64,000 nucleotides of DNA from Isoetes taiwanensis (GCA_021234155.1 JAJEKV010000058.1:1979060-2043059), one strand, 5' to 3'. Counted from the first letter of the stretch, positions 49,895-62,273 are shown. The notes: a model not told the origin generated them from the sequence alone. Translations and numbers: made by a program.

Positions 49895-50956
49895 TTATCC
49901 TAAATAATTAATCTTGGTGGTTGCAAACCTACACTTGGAGAACTTGGCATAAAATTCATGACGTCTCAATTTTTGCAAGGCCAAGCAAAGATAACGCTCA
50001 TGGTCCTCTAAAGTTTTGCTGTATATGAGGATATCATCGAAGAAAATGATGACAAAGTCATCAAGATATTCGCGGAAAATATTGTTCATCAACCTCATGA
50101 ATGTGGCAGGAACATTATTTAGCCCAAATGGCATAACAGTGAATTCGTAATGCCCATAGCATGTCCAGAAAGCAGGACTTATGGATGTCATCCTCCTTAA
50201 TCCTTATCTGGTGATATCCTGAGTGAAGATCAATCTTTGTGAAATACTTAGATTCTTGCAATTGATCCATCAAATCATCGTGGCATGCGGTAAAGCATAC
50301 CGATTCTTAATCGTGTGTTTGTTTAGCTGCCTATAATCAATGCACATCCTTAAAGTACCATCCAAAATAGGGGCATCAAAGGGTGATACACTCGGTCGGA
50401 TGAACCCCAACTTAAGAAGCTCTTGCAACTGCTTCTTAAGCTCCGTTAATTTAGGTGTACTCATTCTGTATGGAGCCTTACTAGTAGGCTTAGTGCACGG
50501 TTCTAAGGTAATTTCACATTCCGCGCCCGCCAAAGGTGGCAACCTATGAATCTCATCTAGAAAGAGGTCGTGGTATTCTCGAAGAACAGCTGCTATAGCC
50601 TGAGGCAAGCTGTCAATAACTTTCTCATATTTAGATTTGGTGTCTACTGATGCAAGCTTAAGAATACAAGCAACTTGATGCTTATTGATGGCTTTATCCA
50701 ACTGATGCAATGAAATACACTGCATAATTGGAATAATTGGTTTACACGCTATGGTTACCCAAGCTCCATTATTTTGCATTAAAGGTGACTTCTCGCTTTT
50801 CACAATCAATGTTTGCCTTTGCGGTGACCAAGAATTCCATGCCCAAATAAGGTCATAATGACCAATATCCATGATCTTGGCTCCTAGAGCAGCGGGTGCT
50901 CTGGCAAGCTGAATATTGATTGATATGTCGACCTTGTGTGTGGCGCATGGCCCCAC
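49895..50956 (-). pseudogene. Protease end and reverse transcriptase, copy 2
   Basis: Two ORFs. 50956-50270 covers the region after the protease site ([14 protein letters not shown]), the linker and the RT start ([18 protein letters not shown]); relative to copy 1 about five residues (FVKKK) are deleted before DGTLRMC. 50191-49895 covers the palm: [15 protein letters not shown] and FFDDILIYS. The segment between the ORFs is frameshifted. Confidence 0.83.
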
Positions 50957-51005
50957 TAATAGCGTTCGACTTCAAAAGATCAAGGCTGTAAAAGCTTACG
51001 CCATT

Positions 51006-52362
51006 CTAGGCAAAAGCAAAATTGTGCGTACTACCCATGTCCATAAGAATGATAAAGGGTTTATGGTCTACTTGACCAACCGTAGATATATGTGAAGCTT
51101 GACTATCGCTTGACTGTCTCAATAGCGACATAAGTGTGAGACTCACCTTGTATATAGTGCGGTGCCTTATCATCGGTAATGTTTTCCAATTAGGTTGGAC
51201 CCATGGCTTCATCCCAATCCACTTCGGCAAGAGCAACTTGAGTAGCCTGTGTGACATAGGGGCACTCCTACATACAGTGTCCCGGTCGAAAGCACCAAAA
51301 ATAAGCTCTGTCCTTTCGTAACTGGTTGCGGGCTTCCTTCAGAATGGCTTGCAAAATGTCTCGAAAAGCTCCTGCGGTATATGAGGACTTAGAGTGAAGG
51401 ACACATTTTTATCCTGATTCTGACACTCGGCCGAGGAGGGAGGTTCTGGGCTAGGCGAGCATCCCCGATATGGTGTATAGCCCTTGTTCTGACCAAAGGT
51501 AGAAGGACGTGGCAGTTGATACTTAGGGTTGTCCTCCTCCAAGCTAAGAGCCTTAGCCTCAGTTTCTGCTACTGTTTTGGGGTCTATGGCTCGAACTATC
51601 TTCTTGAGGGTAGGGGATAACCCCTCAATATACCCCTTAACTGCTTTGCGTTTATTTATCCCAGGGACATATAATCGTAATCGCATGAAGTCATCCGTTA
51701 TGCTTGGACTATCATATTCTTTAGTTCCAGGCAATAAAAAGTTTGGATTTGTTGGCAGCGATGAGCTCTGGGTACATAGTGAGATTTGAAGGCTTTGGCA
51801 AAAATCTTGCATTGGCATCTACCTCGAGTCAGTCCATGAGAGTGGGCATATCCCTTCTACCAAATGCGGGCTGACCCTATGAGGTTAGTGGTGGCAACCT
51901 TGCCGATATCCTTTTCTGTCATCCCATAGGATTTGCCAAACTCATGCATCTCATCTAACCAGGATTCGGCATCCACACCCAGCCTGGTTTTACCCGAGAA
52001 CTGAGCCAATTTATGGTTCTTCCAAATGGTGGTAATGGCAGAGTCTACGGTCTTATGATAGTCCTTCTTCTTGGTCTTAGCAGGTCATCTGCTGACTCAG
52101 AGGACTCTGATGACTCAGATGGTTCAGAATTGGCATCAGATGATGAAGCGCTCCATATGCGCTTTTAGAGGTGGATATAGTTGAAGCAGTGGATGCGGTG
52201 GTGGTGGTACATTGATTTGCAGGTGGTGCAGGTGTGAATCTCAGGGCAATACTCCTGCGGTGCTGGTGGTGGATTACGATGAAGTACATATGCTTGGAGC
52301 TCAGTAAGCTGACGCTTCATAAGTATGAGCTCCTGCTCTGGAGTGAGACGACCAGGTTGCAC
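51006..52362 (-). pseudogene. Gag and protease start, copy 2
   Basis: 52362-52165 gives the gag N-terminal part (LTPEQELILMKRQLTELQ), equivalent to MTPEEEMSQMPIELDQ in copy 1. The capsid follows in broken frames (AESWLDEM at about 51960) and in 51818-51339 (DFMRLRLYVPGI, then KKIVRAIDPKTVAE). A zinc-knuckle remnant lies at about 51280. The protease site reads ILMDMGSTHNFAFA (51048-51006), with Met where Ser or Thr follows the catalytic Asp, so the protease is probably inactive. Confidence 0.78.
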
Positions 52363-52577
52363 GAGTGTCGCCCATGGAGGAAGGAAGGAAGGAAGTTACT
52401 TTTATCGATCCCACGGAGACCAATCGGTCTATGGGACCCAATACAAAAACGCAGCAAGGATTCTTTGCCGGATTAAAAACCCAGCCGAAGGGTTTTGAGG
52501 AAAAAGCCGTGGCGACAATCGGCCTGACGACAAAGCGTGCTAATCATATAAAATGCGAAACATCCCAATATATACGG

Positions 52578-53333
52578 TCATGCACCACCCCAGTAGTGCC
52601 TAGTCACGGAACCGGAACCAAGGGGGCAAAGGTGACCTCGCGAGGTCCAGTACCTCACGGATGTATGACCCCGGGCACGCATCTGCGGCGGTGTGTTCAT
52701 CGGCAAATGCAAGGGCACGTCGGTAGGTACTAAGGGAGGCGTATCGGCCCGAATCGAACCGATTTGGGCAACTCTGGAAAGTGTGAGACTCATCCTCAAG
52801 CGGCACCCGTTTGGCAAAGACCGGCAGAGCTTTGTCATCTGGCGGGGCTCCCCAATCCACCTGCCCGTCTCGTCACGAAGATGGTGGGCACTGTGCGAAT
52901 GGAGGCAATGAGCTGCGCTTTTCGGGGGCAGGTAGGAGCGAGGTAGAGCTGTGGCCCGGGCTAACGCGGGGTTGATGTGCTCCTTGTAATGGGCCATTTT
53001 GACCTGCTCTAGAGCAATGGGGTCCCGAGCTTGCCAAGGAAACAAGCATCTAGGTACTCCCTTGGTACATCCACGATCGGCATTGCGCCCGTTTATGCGC
53101 ATGTCGTGCTCCTGCGCGTTCCATCTGGCGAACCACCGATCTCTCTTACCCCTCCAACAGGCCCTAAGCGGCTGCGGACTCATGGCCCGCGGTGTAAGCC
53201 GGTCGCGGGGCCGAGCATCACCCATAGTAACCACTTTACGAAAATAGGCGATGTGTCTATCAAGGGCTGCCGGTGGCGGTAAGAATCGATTTCTGCGTGC
53301 GAGAATCGATAGGGGACTGAAGGTTTCACCCAA
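52578..53333 (-). pseudogene. LINE-T ORF2 C-terminal region
   Basis: A 251-codon minus ORF with RDRWFARWNAQEHDMR, ALEQVKMAHYKEHINPALAR and, in a neighbouring frame (52860-52600), LEDESHTFQSCPNRF of the zinc finger. It matches the copies at 27.0-27.78 kb (WFARWAVQ, VKTGHYHAHINP). Confidence 0.72.
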
Positions 53334-53493
53334 GTGCCGTGCAAAAATGCCTTACGCTTTTTGCTCCAAGTCATTCGGTCGTCAAAAGGCGTGGGCCCAA
53401 ACCTGCGACCCGTCTGATCTGAAGGGCAATTTCGACCGGTGCGGAACAGATGTGGTGATGGCCCCAATCATATAGCTCTGCTGGTATTTGTTG

Positions 53494-54450
53494 TTACGCA
53501 TTGCGCCAAAAGCGCTTTCCGGCTTTCTTTGTCCCATAGCGGATAGGCGCCTCCAGCCGGAAGCGAGGAGGGAACTCCACCCCTAGGTACTTGTAGGTGG
53601 GCGTGGCGCCCACTGGTCCATCCCGATATGTGAGTGCGGGAGGCATGGGGTGGCGTGAAGAGGATATGAGAACCACCCGGTCTTGGCGGATTGGCCGCGC
53701 ATGTCGTAGCGACAAAATGTGTCTAGGGCATCCGGTGAGGCGCATATCTTACGGGGTGTGGGCCGTGAGGCCAACATCGTCGCATAGATGGTGGCCGGAT
53801 GACCGGTGCAAAAGATGTATGCCATCCCCATGCTTTCGATAAGCGGGGCTCCTAGCCGATCAATGTAGAGGCCAAAAAGTGTGTGCGAGGGGGGCAACCT
53901 GTAGGACCCCGATACTCTTGGTAAATGCTTGGCCGGTCGACTGCATCTGCCAAAACAACTCTCATACAGCACGTATATGGCATTACGCACGAGGCGGCGG
54001 GAGCCCGGTTGGCCTTGTCTAGCCCACAACTTTTCAGGGGGCCAGTATCAAAAGCCTTTGCGAAGTCCACAAAGCGACAATACAAGTCCGGTAGGTGATT
54101 CCGGTACGTCTTCAATCGATGCCCGCGGCGTAAAGATATGGTCAATCGTTGAGTGGCGGGGTCAAAGCCCTGTGTGAGGGCTCGCACATTTGCCTCTGCC
54201 CGGTCAATCTTGCTTTCGAGAATGCCGATAGCGGTTTGGCAAATCTTGAAGCCGACCATGATCGTCCGGTGGTGGTAGGACGGTGTGGGTCGCTTCGCTT
54301 TGTGAATGGGAACAACCACGCTTGTGGTCCATTGTCGGGGAAACCCTCTGCAATGCTACGTTGAGCGGGGTAGTGAGGGCCCGGCTGGCGGCTGCCACCG
54401 CCCACTTGAGTAACTTCGGCACGCATACCATCGAGGTGTTGCCTTCCCAT
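53494..54450 (-). pseudogene. LINE-T reverse transcriptase, copy at 52-58 kb
   Basis: Frames shift many times. Readable parts are FPFTKRSDPHRPT and VVPIHKAKRPTPSYHHRTI (first motif, about 54.3 kb), SHTLFGLYIDRLG (palm, about 53.9 kb) and ALDTFCRYDMRGQSAKTG (thumb, about 53.7 kb). The catalytic box region (about 53.8 kb) is corrupted. Confidence 0.65.
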
Positions 54451-55574
54451 TAGCTAGCCGTTGCGGGGCCCTCCTCAACATCCTCATCCACGAGAACCAA
54501 TGGGGGGCCATCTGTGGGGGTATGGGCGTCGCAGCGTCCCTGGCGGGTCATAAGAGCTGCTGCAAATCGTTCCCCCTTGCCGGGTGTGATGTCCCCCCGT
54601 AAGGTGGGGCTGGCCTTGAAGCACTCTCAAGCGCCAAAGGTTCGGAGGATGAGTGTCAGCCGAGCGAACATCTCCCACGATGCTTGGCAGATAAGCGCCT
54701 TTGTGTCCTTGGATGGGGCGATGCGTGTGGTGGCTGCAAGCTGGTACTGGATCGGGATGTGGCCGGGCTGCCGCTTGCGTTCTTCTGATCGCATCAAACC
54801 ATCGATTCTGGCGGGAATGTTAGTTGACCACTGGCGGCGGCAGAGGTTCTAAACCAGCTTCGTCCGGCGCATCCCGTAATAGCCAGTCCCGGTTGATGCA
54901 TCTGGCCGCTCTAGTGTGGAGAGGAGGAATTACCGGAGGGCATTCATGAGCATCTCGGTGGTAGTCTCTGCTGCTCATAATCGAAGTCTCTCGAGCTGAG
55001 ACGAGGGGCTGGCATAGTGGGGGGTTCCGGCTCGCCAAACCAGGTCAAATAAAGTGGGAGGTGATGCAGTGCGACCTCCTCATCCCGCTATCTGTGCCCA
55101 CCGGAAGCTTGGTGATGAGATGCATATCTTAGCATAACTACAAGCACATAGTCCACCACACTAGACCCTCCCCACGATTGTCACATGCGCATGTGCACTT
55201 GCGAGAATGGGGCCCTTTGTGAAAGGCCATTGCAAATTATCAAGTCAAAAATGCCACATAGCGAGAAGCAAGCTGCATGCGCCAAAGCGAGTGACACATT
55301 TTGTCATCCGACCAGCAGCGGCCGGGCTACTTACACGGCGTAGGCTGCGGGGACATCGTCGGCCGAGGGGGTCAAAGTCGCATGGGCTGCTCTACTCTGT
55401 CCAGGTGCATTGAAATCTCAAGAAGGGCGACCCTACCCAGCTAGCGTCTTTGGCGTATGTCATCATATAGATCGACATCACGGGTCCATCCTATCGCATC
55501 GGGGTGGCTGCGATAGAAGGTCTTTGTCTGCGTGGGGAAATAACAGTGACGAGAAAAGAGGGTTGCCAGCGGTA

Positions 55575-56123
55575 TTATGCACGAACCCAGATTACCGGTT
55601 GTGTGCATGTCGATCTTACGGAGGTAACCGAATGTGCCAAGGTTGTCCGGTAGTAGCAAGCCACTCCACCATGACCCCGCTGTCTGTTACAGGTATTGAA
55701 AGACCAGAAATGTTGGTAACCCGGCAAATCAGGTAGCCTGTGTCCAGCATGCTCCCATGTCTCCATGAGGAAGATGAGATCCATCTCGGCCACGCCACTG
55801 AAGATTCCGGTATCCCCATACGCAAAGGAAGCCTCGCCCAGTTCATGAGACCACCAGGAGACACAATTCCTATTTGTGTGGGGATGGTATCGCGGCTTTG
55901 AGTCGAGGGGGAGGGGGGAGGCGGTGAGTGAGGAAGTAGATGGGGCGGAGGCGACATGTGGTGAGAGGTGTGGGGCGAGGGAGCGGAGTAGGGAGCAGGA
56001 GAAGGGGGGCCGTGGTAGTAGAAGCAGAAGCGAGGGCAGCGTAGTTGTGGTTGGGGCTGCTTGCAGCAGCGGCAGATGCGGGAAAATGTGCATCCCCTCG
56101 AACCAATCTGCGGCACCCCACAT
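55575..56123 (-). pseudogene. LINE-T endonuclease with Pro-rich N-terminus
   Basis: A 182-codon minus ORF. The first 90 residues are Leu/Pro/Ser-rich. Then comes the start of an AP-type endonuclease: MDLIFLMETWEHAG (metal-binding Glu), DLPGYQHFWSFN and GGVACYYRTTL. The same block begins the long copy at 41.79 kb. The rest of the domain continues in other frames to about 54.9 kb. Confidence 0.68.
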
Positions 56124-56343
56124 TGGCGAATGCCTCGACCACTGACAAGCTCACATGCGTGCCTCTGTTATTTGCGGGTGTGAGGTCGGTCCACATCTGA
56201 GGATGTCCCCTTCAACATATCGGCCTGGCGCAATATGGCATCACGCTTTTTGTGCATCATAGCCGTGAATATGACAATGCGGTCCGCGGCCCGGGCTGAA
56301 GCCCCATCTTGGGCTTTCGAGAAATGTGAAGCGGCCGGGAATG

Positions 56344-57541
56344 TCATCCGTCGAGAATGTGTGTTAGGATGTTGTGGGGTGAGACTCTCCCTAGCGCTTC
56401 GGCATACCTCGAACTACAGATTGTGGCCTCTCCGCTGCGCTCACGGAGTTCTGCGGCTGCGGGGTCCAAGGTGGGCGGCCGGGTCTGTCTTTGGGGGTGG
56501 TGGTGGTGGGCTGGGATGGCGTGGAGTGGCCGGGTGTGGCTGGGGGCGGCGGTCGGGGGCGTGGCTGCGCGGCGTGGAAATTTTGTGGCAGGATAGCCGG
56601 TGCGAGCAGCGTTCGGCCCTGTGAGAGTAGAACCTGACTCTTGCGAACCTTTCTTCTTTTGCTTGGCCATCTCACGCACCGCGCTGCTGCGGTGACTATG
56701 AACCTCGGTAGGGAGACCACGGCATTTGTCACGTGGATGGTTGCCCGCGGCCCACGGAGACTCCAGGGCTGCGAGGTAGCGGGCGTGCTGAGCCTGACAC
56801 CGCGAGCGTCGAGGGGCGGGCTGGCATTCGATCTTACTCTGGCGAAGATCCACGAAGGCGTGGTACATGCATGCCAAGGCGGCACATTGCCCAGATGCCA
56901 TGGTGGTGGCTGCCTCTACCTCGGCTGGCCCAGGAGACAAGCGTGACCATGCGTCTCACATTCGCAGCTCCCTCTCACGTGTCATGGTGTCAGTGATGAA
57001 CCGCGAGTCTAGCCGCCCGCGTAATACGGCAACCTCTGCACGGCCTTTGCATTTCGAGGTAATGCAAGGCCAAGGCCATCTTCCACATGCGGCGTCGGGT
57101 CTCCAAGCTTTGTGATCACGGTTCTTCTCGACCCGATTTGCCTTTTGAGCACATGGGATGCGGGACTCCATCTCCTTTGCCATACCCGGCCCGGTGGGCC
57201 TTTGTTAGCCTCAATCACGAGCCTTTGTTAGCCTCCATTCCAGCTTTGGCGTGGCTCCAATTCTCTGCCGAGGCAGGAGTTCCTATGTGGATTACGAGCA
57301 ATTAATCCCTTCGGCGGGCTGGCCTCGCTGAGGGCCTTAGCCTTAGCAGAGCCTCCTTCTTCATGGAGGATGACTCTCCCACATCCATGATGGCTGATCG
57401 GGACCGTTTGTGCGGCGGGCCCTCGCCAGGTTTCCAGGGCGGCCCATCTTCGTGGCCATGACTCTCAAAGTTTGAGGGATCTACGGCTGCGGAAAGGGTG
57501 CCTAGAATTGAATTTGGGGGCCCAAGAGCAGGCGAGAGCAC
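56344..57541 (-). pseudogene. Presumed LINE-T ORF1 region
   Basis: Minus ORFs 57541-57302 (SNFESHGHEDGPPWKPGEGP, then KRSRSAIMDVGESSS) and 56940-56344 (basic, Pro-rich, with KQKKKGSQESGS). The position 5' of the endonuclease and the basic composition suit an RNA-binding ORF1. No zinc knuckle or RRM is recognised, so this is by position only. Confidence 0.4.
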
Positions 57542-57770
57542 CTTTTGGGCTAGTCAGCGGAAACCCTTTCGAATACTTACTAAAACATCGCCAATCCCTA
57601 TATATTGGTGTCGGACTTTCATCAACAACACCATCGGGAACTAGGGTATGAATTAGTAAAACATTCTCGTAACCTTCAATAAAAGTACAACACACACCTT
57701 TCAACAGCGTGGCCAAGACCAACAAGCGGCATCGGTGAGGGCTATACTTCTCAAAGAAGGAAGAAGAAGG

Positions 57771-58300
57771 GCTGCCACAAAAACCTAGCACACAGCCCGG
57801 AAAACAGCAGATTTGAGCACTGAAACAAAGACAAGCATGCAGGTACCATACACGTTGGAAAGCTCTCTGAACCAGCTTTCCAATAAGCCCAAGCACATGA
57901 AAATCTGACACTTAGGATGTGAGAGATACAGTCCGATCAAAGTGTCTATGGGCTGCCGAGAAACCCTAGCACACAGCCCGGAAAACAGCAGATTTGAGCA
58001 CTGAAACAAAGACAAAGCATGCAAGTACCATACACCGTTGGAAAGCTCTCTGAACCAGCTTTCCAACAAGCCCAAACACATGAAAATCGACAGGATGTGA
58101 GAGATACGGTCCAGTCAAAGTGTCTATGGGCTGCCCGCGAAACCCTAGCACACAGCCCGGAAAACAGCAGATTTGAGCACTGAAACAAAGACAAGCATGC
58201 AAATACCATACACCGTTGTAAAGCTCTCTGAACCAGCTTTCCAACAAGCCCAAGCACTTGAAAATCTGACACCGGATGTGAGAGATATGACCGATCAAAA
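57771..58300 (-). repeat. Three tandem units of about 180 bp upstream of LINE-T ORF1
   Basis: Units start at 57771, 57952 and 58130 (spacing 181 and 178 bp). Each contains ACACAGCCCGGAAAACAGCA, a GTTGGAAAGCTCTCTGAACC block and GGATGTGAGAGATA. Divergence is low apart from small indels. They lie about 230 bp upstream, in element sense, of the ORF1-like region. They may be 5' UTR promoter monomers of the LINE or an unrelated satellite. Confidence 0.85.
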
Positions 58301-58400
58301 TTCTGCCGCCTTCAGGAGGGAAGTGGGCGGGCGCTCACCAGCAAGGAGGGAGACAACTCTATCTCCACTACCTCTACATAGGGGGACATGCACCGTCTAA

Positions 58401-61400
58401 AATAGATAAGATCGAGATAAGCACAACATTTCCAACATTGTTATAACTAGTAATGGTGCGGCGTTCTTGCTTTAATCTTCGGATTTATACAAAGATGAAG
58501 TGAGTGTTTTAGCGGGAGGGCGAGGGACAGGGGGTTTGTTTTATCGGGGGTTGCTTATACGGCTCTCTCTATATAGTTATCAAGTTGGACTCTCACTTTA
58601 TAGAAAGGAGGAATACTCCATTTTATAAGACGATTGGGCTACCCTGAATTGTTTATTAAAACTGATATGGGCATTGTATGGTAGAAAATGTTGCTTCATT
58701 GTTGCGTCCATTGTGTTACATATTGAATTTGCTAATGACGCCCATTAATATTTGACATAATTCAAGCATTATAAGATATCCCTTTGAACCATGGAATAGC
58801 TCTCATAATACATGGCTGTCATACACAGATGTCCATTGCATAAAAGATGGATATGCATCCTTCACAATCACAAGACATCTCTGTTTATTTTTTTTATTTA
58901 GAGAATAGTGCATATAGATGAATAGAGCCCATCCACTTCCAGACGGTGAAGAGTCATAACATGAGCCCTATGGGAGCTACAGCAAAGGTCATCAACCCTA
59001 CACTTTTCACTAACATTTGCAGTAACAACATTCACGTGCAACAACATTCACATGCAAGATGAAGTTTGCATGGGGCAATCGTAAAAGTCGGTTATAATAG
59101 ATGCATTTATTATTAAGAAAGTAATGGAAACTTAATGGACCACTCGTTGCTATAATGTAACTTTCTAGAGTGCAGTATAAATTTTTTGTGCAGTCTGAGT
59201 CGGCGCCCAAGCGACGAGCAACTCTAAACAAGCGCAACAAAAAATGAAGCTAAATTTGGATTCAAGCAAAGTTCTACTTCATGAAATGTGTTCTATGCAT
59301 ACATCTTGATATAAAGCTTGTTTAAAACCTATCAATAGGATAACCATTACGCTTTAAGTCCGATTTGCCTATGTTTTGTCAAGTCCTTGTATTTGCATAC
59401 ACCATTTTTACTTCTATTGAGAAATGTCATTCATGTAAATCATATTTTTTCATTGTCTAATGCATAGACAAATTTCTTGATGGAAAGTGTGTTGGCCTTG
59501 TGTATTATGTAAGGTCCAAACTCGTTCGATTTCAAGTCTTGAAGCTAGCACTAAACTTGCACTTCTATTTTTCGAATATACCCATACATGTCGAATTCAA
59601 TAGAACTTTGGCTCTTCTTGCTATAGTCTATCTGATTATATGAACCTGCAAGAATGCATGTTCAGGAGTGCATAATTAATGAACTTCGATCCCTGCAGTT
59701 CAACTAAATAACAATATTCGTTTAGAAAGGAAGAAACTATTGGATGTGCTCATAACTATATACGTGACATTTGATGCCCATGACGTGAAGTTCTTTAAAA
59801 TCATCAAGCACTACCTCACAATGTGTGTTGACAACATGTTTGTAACATCTTACCTTTGTATCCTCACGAAATGCATAGCAAAGCTAGTTTAGATACATAG
59901 AAATAACTTTGATTTCTTAGTCTCACGCATCTATACCAATATCCTTGCAATTTCTTTGGAAATAGACTTACATCTTATACCTTCTCACTTCCATCACGAA
60001 TAATAATGTCTCAATTTGGATGCTTGTTGCATGGAGCTCTGCATTCTGGGCTATCCTTCAGCACAAAAGATTGTGCTGCATGCACACCAACAAAACAATT
60101 ATCAGTCCATCATGCCCATGCATCTCAACTAAATTTGTGCAGTTAACTACTTCCTAGAATAATCACAACCAAATCAACATAATTGCATATGGCGAAAATT
60201 AGAATCAAGTTTAAACATATCGGGCTACAAATCGGAAACAACATCACCCACCTTAAGCTTTATTGACTTGCGGCTTGCAATTTCAAGAGAATAACATTAA
60301 GAACCTCAAGAACTTAATTTTTGAGGAAGCAAGCAAAGGAAAACATACGGGGCAATAAGGTTATATCTTGAAAAGTTCAAGATCAATATTCAAAAGGAGT
60401 GCAATTCTGAGATGGTTTTATTCATAACTTAACTTCTTCAGCCCGCACTTATTGTTGTACTTGTTTACAACATGACCATTACACAAAAACCCCAAATGAA
60501 CCCTGGATGCAAATATCTAAATAAGAATATTCTAAGAGAATCTTGGCAGCGACCTTTTATGCTCAAGCTCTTCTGGGGCTCACAAATAGACTAAGAAGCC
60601 AATATGGCTGGAGTTGAATGAGAATATCGAGGCGGAGATACCAATAAAAAAGAATAGAAGCGACAAAAATGGAAGAATAGAACTACATAGCGGTTAGAAA
60701 ACTAAACACAAAACAATGGCGAAAAAACATCCACATCACGGGCTTCAGCGGTGGCGGCATGAGCTCATCATCTAGGGGGATAATATAATAATTACCTCTA
60801 TTGTTAAGAGATTGTGTTGTTACGCTACACACGGCAAATGCAAAAGAACAAATAATTGCACTGCTCATCCTTCAAATAGCATCACAAATTTGCAAAGACA
60901 TGCGGTCATAAATACCTCCATGGTGAGGATATTGTTTCTCAATTCCTCCTTTGGAGTTCGGATCGAGCAAAACATGTAGGATCGAGAAACATTAAGGAAG
61001 TTAGAGATTTACCATGTTTCTCCACTACCATCGTGCGGATCACGGTATCCATGCAAATACCTAAAAGCTCTGAATAAACCCTATTCTTTGAGACTCCGCG
61101 GCAAAATAAGCTCAAATTTCGATAGTGATTTGCATATCTATACAAAAAGCGAGTCTTGTTCCTAGAGATCAAACATACATGAAATGATATTTTTGTGGCA
61201 AAGAAACCTAAAACATTCTCGGATCCATTTTGAGTACTTAGCGAGAGAGATCATACTGCGAAAGAAAGGAATTTACCTTCACATGCAAGAAAAACAAATA
61301 GCATGAATATGTTTGTATCATTAATAATCGATATGCTCTGCAAAAGCTGAAAGCACTAACCACATCCTTTGGAATATCATTTATGCTTTTGCAAATGCAA

Positions 61401-62018
61401 CTAAGCTTGAAATATTCCCTATTACATTAATCTAGAACTCATCATAAGAACAATCTGCGGACACTAATTTGGAACACATAGAGCAGAGATATCTACGGAG
61501 GTTTAAAAGTTATTGTGCTATTGGCTATGGGTGGATTATCTAACAACAATACAAGCGAGGAAGTGGAAGAGTAGAAAACCCTTCATCAAATTATGCATCT
61601 CCAATCGTGGAAGTATACCTAGCCATCTACTTCTTAAACTATGCATCATGAGAATAAGGAAGAGATCAAAGAAAAAGAATAAGCATCAAATAAGTAAGAA
61701 TAAGAAATAGACGCCTATATGGCCTCCATCTAGATAGATTGCTTCAACAACAAAATAAATTTAAAGTTAAAAATGAAGCTTAAGATTCGCCTGCAATAAT
61801 GCTTGCAAAGCCCCGTTGCACGTCTCTGTATAAATTCCTAGAAATGCAGATACATCAAAGCCAAAGCCAGTTAAAACTTCAGACTTGAATACTAATGTGC
61901 AGTAATGTGAAGCAAATCTTTTGGCATAATTTGAAACATGTTCTAGAGTACATTATTGTTAGAAAAATAGAGGAGCATTTTTCAAAGTAAGCCTGAGTTC
62001 TTTGTAGCTTAGAATCAG
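58401..62018. other. No gene seen; AT-rich
   Basis: About 3.6 kb of AT-rich DNA with only short ORFs. One minus ORF (60868-60683, 61 aa) begins with a signal-peptide-like stretch (MSSAIICSFAFAVCSVTTQ) and ends in PLDDELMPPPLKPVM. It might be a first exon or chance. Nothing can be assigned. The missing 5' part of chromovirus copy 2 would be expected here but was not recognised. Confidence 0.45.
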
Positions 62019-62273
62019 ATGTTGCCTTCTTGCCAAGAGAGAGACAAATCTTTCACACAGAAGCAGCCAAAGAGGAATAAGCTGGGTTTTCATGCTCATG
62101 CTCCAAGTAAAGAAAAACTTCAGCGATGCTACACTCCAGTTCACATTCAAGTAGCAAGTTCTAAAAATAATGAGAAGAATGCATTAGACTCAAAGGCGAA
62201 GAAGGCAAAAGCAGAAATTACTTGGGGGCAATTAGGAGGAGAGGTAGCTCTGAAGCTATGGGCGAAATTGTAA
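62019..62273 (+). CDS. Unrecognised Lys-rich ORF, 84 aa
   Basis: A short open frame rich in Lys and Ala (KNEKNALDSKAKKAKAE), ending LGGEVALKLWAKL. The frame extends a little upstream of the first ATG. No family is recognised and there is no supporting context. It may be an exon, a transposon remnant or chance. Confidence 0.15.
   Translation: MLPSCQERDKSFTQKQPKRNKLGFHAHAPSKEKLQRCYTPVHIQVASSKNNEKNALDSKAKKAKAEITWGQLGGEVALKLWAKL

Larger units (their letters stand above)
45711..52380 (-). mobile_element. Ty3/gypsy chromovirus, copy 2, decayed
   Basis: Minus strand, with the same domain order and closely related proteins to copy 1 (for example [20 protein letters not shown] in both). It extends from its 3' LTR up to the N-terminal part of gag, where LINE sequence begins at about 52380. 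The 5' LTR is not found. It is more decayed than copy 1, with stops and frameshifts in each domain. Confidence 0.87.
52381..58400 (-). mobile_element. LINE-T, nearly full-length, (TTCC)n tail
   Basis: Minus strand. The plus-strand left end is (GGAA)n, about four units (52379-52393), followed by the LINE-T 3' core with an inserted base (CGATCCCACGGAGACC). Then: C-terminal zinc-finger region (52578-53333), RT (about 53.5-54.4 kb), endonuclease (about 55.6-55.86 kb), a Pro-rich region and an ORF1-like region up to 57541. Three tandem units of about 180 bp and a short GC-rich end follow to about 58400. It is GC-rich compared with its surroundings and riddled with small frameshifts. It lies where the gag of chromovirus copy 2 is cut, so it probably inserted there. 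Confidence 0.75.

Noticed and set aside
52740-52770. tRNA-like GAATCGAACC word
   Set aside because: It lies inside LINE-T coding sequence and has no matching A box or cloverleaf.
55616-56196. Pro/Ser-rich minus ORFs and overlapping Gly-rich plus ORFs
   Set aside because: The GC-rich LINE sequence opens many frames; only the frame leading into the endonuclease start was kept.
56357-56624. Gly/Trp/Ala-rich plus ORFs
   Set aside because: Shadows of the basic, Pro-rich ORF1-like region on the opposite strand.
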